Assembly: GCF_003966155.1 (NCBI RefSeq)
Contig: NZ_RXNS01000017.1
Coordinates: 33,866 to 97,865 of the forward strand
DNA length: 64,000 bases
Direction: 5' to 3'
Origin: Halomonas nitroreducens
Lineage (GTDB): Bacteria > Pseudomonadota > Gammaproteobacteria > Pseudomonadales > Halomonadaceae
Numbering within the stretch: the stretch's first letter is position 1; every line of letters begins with the position of its first letter. The notes under the pieces were generated by a model, which worked only from the letters and a program-made list of their open reading frames with translations, had not been told where the DNA came from and did no database searches. Shown in pieces: positions 9,069 to 18,294 of the stretch. The position numbers and the translations under genes are program-made.

Positions 9069-9737
9069 CTAGCCTGCCTCTGTCACGAGGCTTGCTGAAT
9101 ACCCGGCGCCCTGCACCGCCTCGGCGAGCCGCTCACCGGAGGTCTGACTGGTGTCGACGGCCACCTTGGCCTCGCCGTTTTCATGGGAGACCGAGCACCC
9201 CTTGACCCCCGGCTGCTGCTCGAGAACATGGCGGACGATCTCCGCACACCCATCGCAGTGCATGCCCTTGATCGTGAGTCTTACTGTCTGCATGTCAGGC
9301 TCCTTTCGCTCGGCCGGCTCGCTGGCCAGCCTCTGGTCGTGCTCCAGGGCGTCGATGATGGAGCAGCACCGCAATGGGCCTTGTCCGGGACAGCGGTCGA
9401 GCAGCGCCATCAGCCCTCGACGGATATGCCGGAGCCGCTCGATCTTGTGGTCCACATCCTGGAGTTTGGCGGTGGCTCGCTGCCGAACCTCGATGGCATC
9501 GGTGCCGTGGCTGGCACGCAGCGAGAGCAGCTCGGCGATCTCGCGCAGGGAGAACCCGAGATGCTGGGCGCGGCGAATAAACTGCACCCGCTGCACCGTC
9601 TCATCTGGATAGACCCGATACCCCCCACTCTTGGGGCGAAGCGGCTGTTCGATGAGCCCGCGTCGCTCGTAGAAGCGAATCGTCTCGACCCCAACCCCCA
9701 CCGCTTGGGCTACTTTGCCGATGGTCATGTCGCTCAT
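9069..9737 (-). CDS. MerR-family regulator fused to a C-terminal HMA metal-binding domain
   Basis: 222 residues. Residues 4-70 are the MerR winged helix; a dimerisation helix follows to about 112, then a metal loop RCPGQGPLRCC (Cys116, Cys124, Cys125). Residues 150-218 form an HMA domain with GMHCDGC (Cys161, Cys164). The 8-residue Cys spacing and the Ser/His rather than Cys near position 76-80 resemble CueR-like sensors of monovalent metals more than MerR(Hg) or ZntR/CadR. The covalent HMA domain is unusual for this family. The gene lies 32 bases downstream of a MerR-type promoter containing a perfect 16-base dyad and should regulate itself and the ATPase operon. Confidence 0.85.
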   Translation of the reverse strand: MSDMTIGKVAQAVGVGVETIRFYERRGLIEQPLRPKSGGYRVYPDETVQRVQFIRRAQHLGFSLREIAELLSLRASHGTDAIEVRQRATAKLQDVDHKIERLRHIRRGLMALLDRCPGQGPLRCCSIIDALEHDQRLASEPAERKEPDMQTVRLTIKGMHCDGCAEIVRHVLEQQPGVKGCSVSHENGEAKVAVDTSQTSGERLAEAVQGAGYSASLVTEAG

Positions 9738-9766
9738 GCCGGCACCTGCGCAGTCTCCGAAAAGAG

Positions 9767-9796
9767 TTTACAGGCCGTACCATGGTACGGTGACAA
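9767..9796 (-). promoter_or_regulatory. MerR-type promoter and operator of the merR-HMA gene
   Basis: On the minus strand TTGTCA (9791-9796) and TGTAAA (9767-9772) are 18 bases apart (19 if GTAAAC is the -10). The spacer holds a perfect palindrome CCGTACCATGGTACGG (9775-9790). Its CCGTAC-N4-GTACGG form equals the classical mer operator of Tn501/Tn21. Position and architecture fit autoregulation by the MerR-HMA protein. Confidence 0.7.
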
Positions 9797-9826
9797 GGAG
9801 TGGACAGGAGCCAGCGAGGCAGTCAT

Positions 9827-10480
<654 letters not shown>

Positions 10481-10485
10481 AGACG

Positions 10486-10514
10486 TGGCCGACCGGCGCG
10501 ATGCCGGTCGGCCA
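10486..10514 (-). terminator. Hairpin downstream of upp
   Basis: A perfect 12-base stem, TGGCCGACCGGC (10486-10497) and GCCGGTCGGCCA (10503-10514), with a five-base loop, 18 bases after the upp stop. There is no long T run, so termination would be weak or Rho-assisted. Confidence 0.5.
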
Positions 10515-10532
10515 GCCAGGGCGCGGGCTGCC

Positions 10533-11162
10533 TCAGCGGGTACCGAAGATCTTGTCCCCCGCATCACCGAGCCCCGGCACGATATAGCCGTTCTCGTCGA
10601 GGTGGTCGTCCACGGCGGCGGTGTAGATCTCGATATCCGGGTAGGAGGCCTGCACGCGCTTGATGCCTTCCGGGGCGGCCACCAGCACGATCACCTTCAT
10701 GTGCTTGCAGCCCCGGTCACGGAGCATGTCCAGGGTCGCTACCATGGTGCCGCCGGTGGCCAGCATCGGGTCGATGACGATGGCCATGCGCTCGTCCAGG
10801 TCGCCCGCGAACTTCGAGAAATACGGCACCGGTTCGAGGGTCTCCTCGTCGCGGTACAGGCCCACCACGCTGATCCGGGCACTGGGGATCAGGTCGTTCA
10901 CGCCCTCGAGCATACCGAGGCCGGCGCGCAGGATCGGCACGATGGTGACCTTCTTGCCCTTGAGCTGCTGCACGGGGATCGGCTCGCCGCTCCAGCCGGC
11001 AATCTCCCGCGTCTCCAGCTCGAGGTCCTGGGTCGCCTCGTAGGTGAGCAGCTTGGCCAACTCGCCGGCCAGTTCACGGAAACTCTTGGTACTGATGCCG
11101 GCTTCGCGCATCAGACCCAGCTTGTGCTGGACCAGGGGGTGCTGGATGGCATGAACGCTCAT
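10533..11162 (-). CDS. upp: Uracil phosphoribosyltransferase
   Basis: 209 residues, normal length. It converts uracil and PRPP to UMP in pyrimidine salvage, in the cytoplasm. The PRPP-binding loop is [10 protein letters not shown]; the C-terminal uracil-binding region ends [13 protein letters not shown]. It is 136 bases downstream of ung on the same strand and ends in a hairpin, so it may have its own promoter. Neighbours gpt, apt and a purine permease make this a salvage cluster. Confidence 0.95.
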   Translation of the reverse strand: MSVHAIQHPLVQHKLGLMREAGISTKSFRELAGELAKLLTYEATQDLELETREIAGWSGEPIPVQQLKGKKVTIVPILRAGLGMLEGVNDLIPSARISVVGLYRDEETLEPVPYFSKFAGDLDERMAIVIDPMLATGGTMVATLDMLRDRGCKHMKVIVLVAAPEGIKRVQASYPDIEIYTAAVDDHLDENGYIVPGLGDAGDKIFGTR

Positions 11163-11298
11163 GGCGGACCTCTTCGGCGGGGATTGGATCGATGGCAGCC
11201 TTTGTCACATGCCGGGCATGTGCAAATCGGGCGCCATTCTAACCGCATCCCGCCGCCAGGTTAAGCTGGCCGAGGCCGGCCTGTCGCGGCCGCCCCGG

Positions 11299-11982
11299 TC
11301 AGGGAGTCTCGGGCAGCTGCCAGTCGATCGGCGTCCGGCCATGCTCGACCAGGAAGGCGTTGGCCCGGGAGAAGTGGTGGTTGCCGAAGAACCCCCGGTG
11401 GGCCGAGAGCGGCGAGGGATGCGGTGACTCCAGCACCAGATGCCGGCGGGTATCCACCAAAGCCTTCTTCTGGCGGGCATGGCTGCCCCAGAGCAGGAAA
11501 ACCGAAGGGGCGGCGTGCTCGTTGACCGCGGTGATGGCGCGGTCGGTGAAGGTCTCCCAGCCCTTGCCGCGGTGGGACCCGGCGTTGCCCTGCTCCACTG
11601 TCAGCGAGGTATTGAGCAACAGCACCCCCTGACGGGCCCAGCTCTCCAGATAACCATGATTCACCGGCTGGAAGCCTACGTCTGCGGCCAGCTCCTTGTA
11701 GATATTGACCAGGGAGGGCGGGATACGCACCTCGGGGCGCACCGAGAAGCACAGGCCATGGGCCTGGTTCGGACCGTGATAGGGATCCTGGCCGAGGATC
11801 ACCACCTTGACCTGGTCAAGGGGCGTCAGCTCGAAGGCCCGGAACCAGTCCGAGGAGTGCGGGTAGATGACCTTGCGGGCCGCCTTCTCGGCGGCCAGGA
11901 AGTCGCGCAGCGCCTGCATGTAGGGCGCCTCGAACTCGCCATCTAGCCAGTGCTGCCAGCTGTCGGGAAGGGGGCAGCTCAT
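11299..11982 (-). CDS. ung: Uracil-DNA glycosylase, family 1
   Basis: 227 residues. The water-activating motif is [18 protein letters not shown] and the DNA-intercalating motif [13 protein letters not shown]. It removes uracil from DNA to start base-excision repair. The ATG is three bases from the gpt stop, so the two are probably co-transcribed. Sitting among salvage genes, it links nucleobase recycling with uracil removal, but there is no evidence for regulation beyond co-transcription. Confidence 0.96.
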   Translation of the reverse strand: MSCPLPDSWQHWLDGEFEAPYMQALRDFLAAEKAARKVIYPHSSDWFRAFELTPLDQVKVVILGQDPYHGPNQAHGLCFSVRPEVRIPPSLVNIYKELAADVGFQPVNHGYLESWARQGVLLLNTSLTVEQGNAGSHRGKGWETFTDRAITAVNEHAAPSVFLLWGSHARQKKALVDTRRHLVLESPHPSPLSAHRGFFGNHHFSRANAFLVEHGRTPIDWQLPETP

Positions 11983-11985
11983 GGC

Positions 11986-12465
11986 TCAGCGCTTGACCTG
12001 GTCGGCCAGCGGCTCGACATAGGCCACGCCCATGTCCCAGGGAAACTGGATCCAGCAGTCCTGGGCCACCTCGGTGAGGTACTGGTCGACCAGCGGCCGC
12101 CCCTCCGGCTTGGCATAGACGGTCACGAAATGCGCCTTGGGCAGCATCTCGCGCACCTTGCGGGCGGTCTTGCCGGTGTCGACCAGGTCATCGACCAGCA
12201 GCCAGCCGTCGCCGTCGTGATCGACGCCCTTCATGACCTCGAGGCCGCCCTGCTCCATGCCCTCGTAGCTCTTGATGCAGACGGTGTCGATCAGCCGCAC
12301 GTTGAGTTCACGGGCGATCAGCGCCGCGGGAATCAGCCCGCCCCGAGTGATGGCGACGATGCCCTTGAAGTCGCGCTCGACCAGACGATGGCAGAGCTCG
12401 CGAACGTCCCGGTGCAGCTGGTCCCAGGACACGGTGAAATGCTGGTGGTAGCGGTGGGTGCTCAT
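11986..12465 (-). CDS. gpt: Xanthine-guanine phosphoribosyltransferase
   Basis: 159 residues beginning [20 protein letters not shown]. The PRPP loop is [13 protein letters not shown]. It salvages guanine and xanthine (and poorly hypoxanthine) to nucleotides. An open frame extends 26 codons upstream into apt, but the ATG at 12465 gives the family's usual length. It lies seven bases after the apt stop, within an apparent permease-apt-gpt-ung operon. Confidence 0.92.
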   Translation of the reverse strand: MSTHRYHQHFTVSWDQLHRDVRELCHRLVERDFKGIVAITRGGLIPAALIARELNVRLIDTVCIKSYEGMEQGGLEVMKGVDHDGDGWLLVDDLVDTGKTARKVREMLPKAHFVTVYAKPEGRPLVDQYLTEVAQDCWIQFPWDMGVAYVEPLADQVKR

Positions 12466-12472
12466 GGCGGTG

Positions 12473-13021
12473 TCACTCGTCCTCGGTGAAGGAGCAGACG
12501 GAGAAGACACTATAGCCGGCATCGCGGATGCGCTGGGAGCCACTCAGGTCCGGCAGGTCGACGATCGCCGCGGTCTCCACCACATGGCCGCCGGTGCGGG
12601 TGATCAGCTTGGCCGCGGCCAGCATGGTCCCGCCGGTGGCGATCAGGTCATCGACCACCAGGATGCGGTCGCCCTCGCGGAAGGCGTCGGAGTGGAGCTC
12701 CACCTCGGCTTCGCCGTATTCCAGGGTGTAGGTCTCGCTGATGGTCTTGAACGGCAGCTTGCCCTTCTTGCGCACCGGCACGAAGCTGCAGCCCAGCTCG
12801 TAGGCCAGCGGCGCCCCGACGATGAAGCCCCGGGCATCGATGGCGGCGACGGCATCGATATCCATCTCCTGGTAGCGGTGCACGAAGCTGTCGATCAGCT
12901 TGCGAAAGGCGGCGCTGTTCTGCAGCAGCGGCGTGATATCGCGGAAATTGACGCCCGACTGCGGCCAGTCGGGGACGGTCCGGATCACGGACTTGATGTA
13001 GTCACCGTAGATGCTCATCAC
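12473..13021 (-). CDS. apt: Adenine phosphoribosyltransferase
   Basis: 182 residues. The PRPP-binding loop is [14 protein letters not shown] and the adenine-binding region [15 protein letters not shown]. It converts adenine to AMP. The start is MM; either ATG (13021 or 13018) is possible. It is 19 bases downstream of a nucleobase permease gene, so uptake and phosphoribosylation of adenine are probably coupled. Confidence 0.95.
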   Translation of the reverse strand: MMSIYGDYIKSVIRTVPDWPQSGVNFRDITPLLQNSAAFRKLIDSFVHRYQEMDIDAVAAIDARGFIVGAPLAYELGCSFVPVRKKGKLPFKTISETYTLEYGEAEVELHSDAFREGDRILVVDDLIATGGTMLAAAKLITRTGGHVVETAAIVDLPDLSGSQRIRDAGYSVFSVCSFTEDE

Positions 13022-13040
13022 GATTCTCGGTTGGTCAGTG

Positions 13041-14345
13041 TCAGTCGAGGAACAGGAACTTGCCGGCGAAGATCAGCGCCAGCACCACCACGGCCGGGTT
13101 CAGGTCGCCAAAGCGCCCGGACAGGGCCTTGATGGCCGCGTAGCTGATAAAGCCCAGCGCGATACCCTCGGCGATGGAAAAGGTCAGCGGCATGGCCAGC
13201 GCGGAGATCAGTACCGGCGCGGCCTCGGTGGCATCGTCCCAGTCCGCGTGGGTCAGGCTGCCGGCCATCAGCACCGCCACGTACAGCAGGGCACCGGCCG
13301 TGGCATAGGCGGGGATGGAGCCGGCCAGCGGCGAGAAGAACAGGCTGATCAGGAACAGCACGGCCACCACCACGGCGGTCAGGCCGGTGCGCCCGCCGGA
13401 GACGATGCCGGCGGTGGACTCGATGTAGCTGGTCGTGGTCGAGGTGCCGAGCGCGGCCCCGGCCATGGAAGCGCCACTGTCGGCCATCATGGCCCGGCCG
13501 ATGCGCGGCAGCTTGCCCTGCGCGTCGAGCAGGCCACCACGATGGGCCACGCCGATCAGCGTCCCGGAGGTGTCGAAGAGATCGACGAACAGGAAGGCGA
13601 AGACCACGCTGAACATGGCGATGTCGAAGGCCCCGGCCAGGTCCAGCTGCATGATCGTCGGCGCGATCGACGGCGGCATGGACATCACCCCGGCGAACTC
13701 GTTGTGGCCCAGAATCATGGCCAGGATGGTGATGCCGAGGATGCCGATCATCACCGCGCCGGTGATTCGCAGATAGGCCAGGGCCGTGATCACGAAGAAG
13801 CCGAGCAGCGCATAGAGGGCCGAGGGCTCGGAGAGATCGCCAAGCGCCACGTAGGTGGCCGGATTGGCCACCACGATGCCGGCGTTCTTCAGCGCGATCA
13901 TCGCCAGGAACAGGCCGATACCCGCGGCAATGCCCATGCGCAGCGACATGGGAATCGAGTTGATGATCCACTCGCGGATGCGAAAGATGCTGAGCAGGAA
14001 GAAGGTGAAGCCCGAGAGGAAGACTGCGCCGAGCGCCGCTTCCCAGGTGTAGCCCATGCCGAGCACCACGCCGTAGGTAAAGAAGGCATTGAGCCCCATG
14101 CCCGGCGCCAGGGCAATGGGATAGTTGGCCCACAGCCCCATGATCAGACAGCCGATGGCCGATGCCACGCAGGTGGCCACGAAGACCGCGCCATAGTCCA
14201 TCCCCGACTCCGAGAGAATGCTCGGGTTGACGAAGATGATATAGGCCATCGTCAGGAAGGTGGTGATGCCGGCGATGACCTCGGTCTTCACGTCGGTATC
14301 GTGCTCGGTGAGCTTGAAGTGGTTGTCCAGAAGGCGTTTCAGCAT
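13041..14345 (-). CDS. NCS2-family purine nucleobase permease (AzgA/PbuG type)
   Basis: 434 residues, 13-14 predicted helices. It starts [20 protein letters not shown], and [20 protein letters not shown] is characteristic of the AzgA-like branch for adenine, guanine and hypoxanthine; [11 protein letters not shown] and [13 protein letters not shown] are further family motifs. The frame is open far upstream, but the ATG at 14345 gives the expected N-terminus. It heads the operon with apt and gpt, consistent with proton-coupled purine uptake followed by salvage. Exact substrate range cannot be read from sequence. Confidence 0.9.
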   Translation of the reverse strand: MLKRLLDNHFKLTEHDTDVKTEVIAGITTFLTMAYIIFVNPSILSESGMDYGAVFVATCVASAIGCLIMGLWANYPIALAPGMGLNAFFTYGVVLGMGYTWEAALGAVFLSGFTFFLLSIFRIREWIINSIPMSLRMGIAAGIGLFLAMIALKNAGIVVANPATYVALGDLSEPSALYALLGFFVITALAYLRITGAVMIGILGITILAMILGHNEFAGVMSMPPSIAPTIMQLDLAGAFDIAMFSVVFAFLFVDLFDTSGTLIGVAHRGGLLDAQGKLPRIGRAMMADSGASMAGAALGTSTTTSYIESTAGIVSGGRTGLTAVVVAVLFLISLFFSPLAGSIPAYATAGALLYVAVLMAGSLTHADWDDATEAAPVLISALAMPLTFSIAEGIALGFISYAAIKALSGRFGDLNPAVVVLALIFAGKFLFLD

Positions 14346-14521
14346 GAGATTCGTCCTGCGCGGGGGCGATGTCGCGTCCGGGTGCGAGAAAAGCCGCACA
14401 TGGTAGCGGATGGCGACTCGTGTTGCGAGACGCCCGCGGGCAACCGGTGCGGCGAGACTCCCTGTATATAAGTGACTTCCTGGTACGATGCCAGCCGCAC
14501 CGCCAACGCAGCCTGAACGCC

Positions 14522-15151
14522 TCAGTGACCGCGGGCGGCCAGGACGCGCTCTACGGTCTCGACAATGGCCTGGGTCTGGGGATCGATCTCGATATTGACG
14601 TAGTCGCCCGGCACCCGGTCCACCAGCACGGTCCGCGCCAGGGTCTCGGGGATCAGGTCGACGCAGAAGCGCGGGCCATGTCCGGCTGTCGCCTGGCGCG
14701 CCTCGCCGATGGTCAGGCTGGCGCCATCCACGCCGATGTAGCCCTTGTCGAACAGGAAGCGCCCCAGGGCGTGGGGCAGCTCGAACCACAGGCGCCGGTT
14801 GTTGGGCGCTTCGTCAAGCTCCACCAGCTCGGCCATGGCCATGACATGCCCGGACATGGCGTGGCCGCCGATCTCGTCGCCGAAACGGGCGGCACGCTCG
14901 AGGTTGACCCGGTCGCCCACCGCCAGCTGCCCCAGGTTGGTCACTCTGAGGGTCTCCCGCATCAGGTCGAAGCTGACCCGCTCGCCGTCGATGGCGGTGA
15001 CGGTCAGGCACACCCCGTTGTGGGCCACCGAGGCGCCGATCTCGAGGCCCTCGCCAAGCGCCGGGGGCAAGGCCAGCACATGGGTGCGGAACGCCTCCGC
15101 TTCCTGGATGGCCACCACTTCCGCGGTGCCCTGCACGATGCCTGTGAACAT
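14522..15151 (-). CDS. ribE: Riboflavin synthase, alpha subunit
   Basis: 209 residues starting MFTGIVQGTAEVVAIQEAEA, with two lumazine-synthase-like barrel repeats: residues 1-95 and, after GDEIGGHAMSGHV, the second. It dismutates two 6,7-dimethyl-8-ribityllumazine molecules to riboflavin. The ATG at 15151 was chosen because the MFTGI start is invariant in the family. It stands alone on the minus strand; no other rib gene is next to it, and I found no FMN-riboswitch pattern upstream. The gene is called ribC or ribE depending on the species. Confidence 0.95.
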   Translation of the reverse strand: MFTGIVQGTAEVVAIQEAEAFRTHVLALPPALGEGLEIGASVAHNGVCLTVTAIDGERVSFDLMRETLRVTNLGQLAVGDRVNLERAARFGDEIGGHAMSGHVMAMAELVELDEAPNNRRLWFELPHALGRFLFDKGYIGVDGASLTIGEARQATAGHGPRFCVDLIPETLARTVLVDRVPGDYVNIEIDPQTQAIVETVERVLAARGH

Positions 15152-15394
15152 GCCCTCTCCTCTCGCGTGGCCGGGGCCGCCGGAAGGCGACCGCAAAGCC
15201 GATAGTGTAGGGAAGCCCTGGCCACCGCGTCCATGCCGCTGGCTGTCGGCCCGCATCAAGCGGGCCGGGCGGGACAACGCGTTCGCCAAGGTCGTGGCAC
15301 CGGCCCATGCACAGCAATTCTTGCTGCCATAAGGATATTTTCAGTAAAAACCGCCACCCTGAAGCGCCTCGGGCCTCAACATGGCCCAAAGCGT

Positions 15395-15423
15395 TTGACA
15401 TACGCTTGTTCGAGACCTAGGAT
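15395..15423 (+). promoter_or_regulatory. Sigma-70 promoter of the metN leader
   Basis: TTGACA (15395-15400), a perfect -35, and TAGGAT (15418-15423) are spaced by exactly 17 bases. Transcription would start near 15430, giving a leader of about 185 bases before metN. Confidence 0.7.
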
Positions 15424-15429
15424 AGCCCG

Positions 15430-15563
15430 CTACATTTTGAAGGCGCCGATTTGTACCCGGATTGCGGGCGCCGACGTCGCGGGGCCCCGTGCCTCGCGAC
15501 GTGAAGTGCAGCTAAAAGGGTGTGTCCAGCGTTGATGGCCACCCGTCAGGGTGGCCTTTTTTT
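15430..15563 (+). ncRNA. Structured leader RNA of metNIQ, class not recognised
   Basis: Between a good promoter and an intrinsic terminator lies about 134 bases able to fold into successive hairpins: GGCGCC (15442-15447) with GGCGCC (15467-15472), overlapping CCCG/CGGG (15456-15459, 15465-15468); then ACGTCGCG (15474-15481) with CGCGACGT (15495-15502), a perfect 8-base stem; then a purine-rich single strand and the terminator. The layout fits a transcription attenuator or riboswitch, or a separate small RNA. It does not match the SAM-I, SAM-II or SAH riboswitch consensus that I know. Start is inferred from the promoter. Confidence 0.45.
15537..15563 (+). terminator. Intrinsic terminator in front of metN
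   Basis: GGCCACCC (15537-15544), loop GTCA, GGGTGGCC (15549-15556), followed by seven T (15557-15563). A textbook terminator located only 52 bases upstream of the metN start, downstream of the promoter that should serve metN. Confidence 0.85.
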
Positions 15564-15615
15564 GCCCGCTCACCTGCTCGCCCGCACCGGTCCCGGCGCT
15601 ACCTCGGTGGCCCAG

Positions 15616-16665
15616 ATGATTCGACTGCAAAACGTTTCCAAGACCTATTTCAGCAAGGGCAAAGACGCCGGCGTCGAGGCGCTCAAGACGGTCGACCTGC
15701 ACGTGCCCAAGGGACAGATCCATGGCGTGATCGGCTTGTCCGGCGCGGGCAAGTCAACCCTGATCCGCTGCGTCAACCTGCTCGAGCGCCCCACCACCGG
15801 CAGCGTGACGGTGGACGGCCAGGAACTCACCGGCCTCACCGGCGACGCCCTCAACCAGGCGCGCCATCGCATCGGCATGATCTTCCAGCACTTCAACCTG
15901 CTGACCTCGCGCACCGTCTTCGCCAACGTCGCCCTGCCCCTGGAGCTGATGGGCATGAAGAAGGCCGAGATCGCCGAGCGGGTCACCCCCTTGCTCGAAC
16001 TGGTCGGCCTGGCCGACAAGGCGCGCCAGCACCCGGCCCAGCTGTCCGGTGGCCAGAAGCAGCGGGTGGCCATCGCCCGGGCCCTGGCCAGCCGACCCCG
16101 GGTGCTGCTCTGCGATGAAGCCACCTCGGCCCTTGACCCGCACACCACCGGCTCGATCCTGGAACTGCTGCGCGACATCAACCAGCAGCTCGGCCTGACG
16201 ATCCTGCTGATCACCCATGAGATGGAGGTGGTCAAGTCGATCTGCCATCGGGTCAGCCTGATCTCCGGTGGCGAGCTGGTCGAGGAGGCCGAGGTCGGCG
16301 ACTTCTTCACCGCACCGCGCACCCAGCTGGGGCGCGACTTCCTCAACGACTTCCTGGAACTCGAGCCACCCCGAGCGCTGATCGAGCGCCTGGAGGCCGC
16401 CCCCGGCCCGCACAGCCACCCGGTGGTACGCCTGGCCTTCTCCGGCGATGCCGTCTCCACGCCATTGATCTCGCGACTGGCCCGGGAGTGCGGCGTCGAC
16501 GTCAGCATCCTCCAGGCCAAGGTGGAGTCCATCCAGGACCGCACCCTGGGGCTGATGATCGCCGAACTGATGGGCGACGCGGATGACACCCGCCGCGCCC
16601 TGAGCTATCTGGAAACCCACGACCTGCAGGTGGAGGTGCTCGGCCATGTCCAGCGCGATGATTGA
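15616..16665 (+). CDS. metN: Methionine ABC transporter ATP-binding protein
   Basis: 349 residues starting MIRLQNVSKTYFSKG. Walker A is GLSGAGKST, the signature LSGGQKQRVAIARAL, Walker B VLLCDEATSALD. The C-terminal ~90 residues form the NIL (ACT-like) domain that binds cytosolic methionine and inhibits uptake in known MetN proteins. The frame is open upstream, through the terminator region; the ATG at 15616 gives the family N-terminus. It overlaps metI by 20 bases. Confidence 0.93.
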   Translation: MIRLQNVSKTYFSKGKDAGVEALKTVDLHVPKGQIHGVIGLSGAGKSTLIRCVNLLERPTTGSVTVDGQELTGLTGDALNQARHRIGMIFQHFNLLTSRTVFANVALPLELMGMKKAEIAERVTPLLELVGLADKARQHPAQLSGGQKQRVAIARALASRPRVLLCDEATSALDPHTTGSILELLRDINQQLGLTILLITHEMEVVKSICHRVSLISGGELVEEAEVGDFFTAPRTQLGRDFLNDFLELEPPRALIERLEAAPGPHSHPVVRLAFSGDAVSTPLISRLARECGVDVSILQAKVESIQDRTLGLMIAELMGDADDTRRALSYLETHDLQVEVLGHVQRDD

Positions 16666-17299
16666 ACTGATCCTCGAGGCCACCCTCGACACCCTCTACA
16701 TGGTGGCCGTATCGGGGCTGATCGCCGCCCTGCTGGGCATCCCGCTGGGCGTGATGCTCTACGTGACGCGCCCCCGGCAGATTCTCGCCCAGCCGGCTCT
16801 CAATGGGGTGCTCGGCGTGATCACCAATATCGGCCGCTCGGTGCCTTTTATCATTCTGATGGTGGCGATCATTCCCTTCACCCGGGCGCTGGTGGGCTCC
16901 TCGATCGGTACCAATGCCGCCGTGGTGCCACTGACCATCGCCGCGATCCCCTTCATTGCTCGCCTGGTCGAGGGCGCCTTGAACGAGATCCCGCCTGGCC
17001 TGGTCGAAGCCGCACAGTCCATGGGCGCGACCCCCTGGCAGATCATTGCCAAGGTGCTGCTGCCCGAGGCCCGGGGCGGCATCTTCACTGCCCTGACGGT
17101 GACCATCGTCACCCTGGTCAGCTACTCGGCCATGGCCGGCGCCGTGGGTGGCGGCGGCCTCGGCGACCTGGGCATCCGCTATGGCTACAACCGCTTCAAT
17201 CCCACCATCATGCTGATCACCGTGGTGATCCTGGTGGTGCTGGTGCAGGGCTTCCAGAGCCTGGGGGATTACCTGGTGCGAAAGAGCGATCACAAGTGA
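16646..17299 (+). CDS. metI: Methionine ABC transporter permease
   Basis: 217 residues, five to six membrane helices, with the EAA coupling loop EAAQSMGATPWQIIAKVLLP. It forms the homodimeric membrane channel with MetN. The ATG lies inside the 3' end of metN (20-base overlap), so translation is coupled. A 99-base gap follows before metQ. Confidence 0.93.
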   Translation: MSSAMIELILEATLDTLYMVAVSGLIAALLGIPLGVMLYVTRPRQILAQPALNGVLGVITNIGRSVPFIILMVAIIPFTRALVGSSIGTNAAVVPLTIAAIPFIARLVEGALNEIPPGLVEAAQSMGATPWQIIAKVLLPEARGGIFTALTVTIVTLVSYSAMAGAVGGGGLGDLGIRYGYNRFNPTIMLITVVILVVLVQGFQSLGDYLVRKSDHK

Positions 17300-17398
17300 A
17301 TCGATCTGCCTGATAACCAAAAAGCATTACCCATTGACTGCTTATTCCATTATTATCGCGAGCAACCATCAACACAGCCTCGCTAGGGAGACAGTGAC

Positions 17399-18196
17399 AT
17401 GCGCAACGCCCTGATCGGCACCCTCGCCGCCTCAGCCCTGACGCTGGCCATCGGCCAGGCCAATGCCGATGAGCACAGCATCAAGGTAGGCACCGTGGCC
17501 GGTCCCGAGACCGACGTCATGCAGGTGGCGGTCGACATCGCCGAGCGCGAGTACGGCCTGGAAGTCGAGCTCGTCGAGTTCACCGACTACGTGACGCCCA
17601 ACGCCGCCCTGGCCGATGGCAGCCTGGATGCCAACGCCTACCAGCACGAGCCCTACATGCAGTCCATGGTCGAGGACCGCGGCTACGACTTCGCCATTGC
17701 CGGTCGCACCTTCGTCTATCCGATCGGCGCCTACTCCGAGAAGTACGACAGCCTCGAGGCGCTGCCGGACGGGGCCACCATCGCCCTGCCCAACGACCCG
17801 ACCAACGAGGGCCGTTCGCTGATCCTGCTGCACAACCAGGGCCTGATCACCCTCAATGACCCGAGCAACCTGGAAGCCACCCCGCTGGACATCGTCGAGA
17901 ATCCTCACGACTTCGACTTTCGCGAGATCGAGGCGGCCCAGCTGCCCCGCGTCCTGCCCGACGTGGACATGGCCTTCATCAACAACACCTTCGCCCAGCC
18001 GGCCGGCCTGAGCCTGGACGACGCCCTGGTCAAGGAGGGCCCCGAGTCGCCTTACGTGAACATCATCGCAGTGCGCGCCGGTGACGAGGATCGCGAAGCC
18101 ATCCAGCAGCTGGTCGACGCCTACCAGCGCGACGAGGTCGCCGCCAAGGCCGAGGAACTGTTCAAGGGTGCAGCGGTCCCCGGCTGGAAGGAGTAA
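17399..18196 (+). CDS. metQ: Methionine-binding protein, non-lipoprotein form
   Basis: 265 residues of the NlpA/MetQ family. The conserved motifs VGTVAGPETDVMQVA, FTDYVTPNAALADGSLDANAYQHEPY and FINNTFAQ-like residues are present. The N-terminus is a hydrophobic signal peptide ending near GQANADEHS, without the lipobox Cys that most MetQ proteins carry, so the mature protein should be free in the periplasm rather than lipid-anchored. AGGGAGAC precedes the ATG. It completes the metNIQ transporter. Confidence 0.93.
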   Translation: MRNALIGTLAASALTLAIGQANADEHSIKVGTVAGPETDVMQVAVDIAEREYGLEVELVEFTDYVTPNAALADGSLDANAYQHEPYMQSMVEDRGYDFAIAGRTFVYPIGAYSEKYDSLEALPDGATIALPNDPTNEGRSLILLHNQGLITLNDPSNLEATPLDIVENPHDFDFREIEAAQLPRVLPDVDMAFINNTFAQPAGLSLDDALVKEGPESPYVNIIAVRAGDEDREAIQQLVDAYQRDEVAAKAEELFKGAAVPGWKE

Positions 18197-18247
18197 GTCG
18201 AGGCTCGCTGACGCCAGCGATGCTCGACATATGACTGTTGCATGATC

Positions 18248-18278
18248 GCCACGGGCCGGCATATCGCCGGCCCGTGGC
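18248..18278 (+). terminator. Hairpin between metQ and the fRMsr gene
   Basis: GCCACGGGCCGGC (18248-18260), loop ATATC, GCCGGCCCGTGGC (18266-18278): a perfect 13-base stem, 52 bases after metQ and 17 before the next ATG. There is no T run, so it may only attenuate transcription. Confidence 0.45.
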
Positions 18279-18294
18279 CGTTGAAGGAGTGACC

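Noticed and set aside
9069..9737. Mercury-specific MerR
   Set aside because: The Cys expected near residue 80 (Tn501 Cys82) is absent, and the remaining Cys spacing is CueR-like, although the operator is mer-like; metal left open.
13011..14471. A 486-codon open frame opposite the purine permease and its upstream region
   Set aside because: Composition (Gly, His, Gln, Asp, Arg) is typical of antisense frames in GC-rich genes; the minus strand has clear NCS2 motifs.
15152..15400. FMN riboswitch upstream of riboflavin synthase
   Set aside because: I looked on the minus strand for the conserved RFN core segments and did not find them.
15430..15563. SAM-I, SAM-II or SAH riboswitch in the metN leader
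   Set aside because: The conserved cores known to me do not match; the element is reported as an unidentified leader instead.
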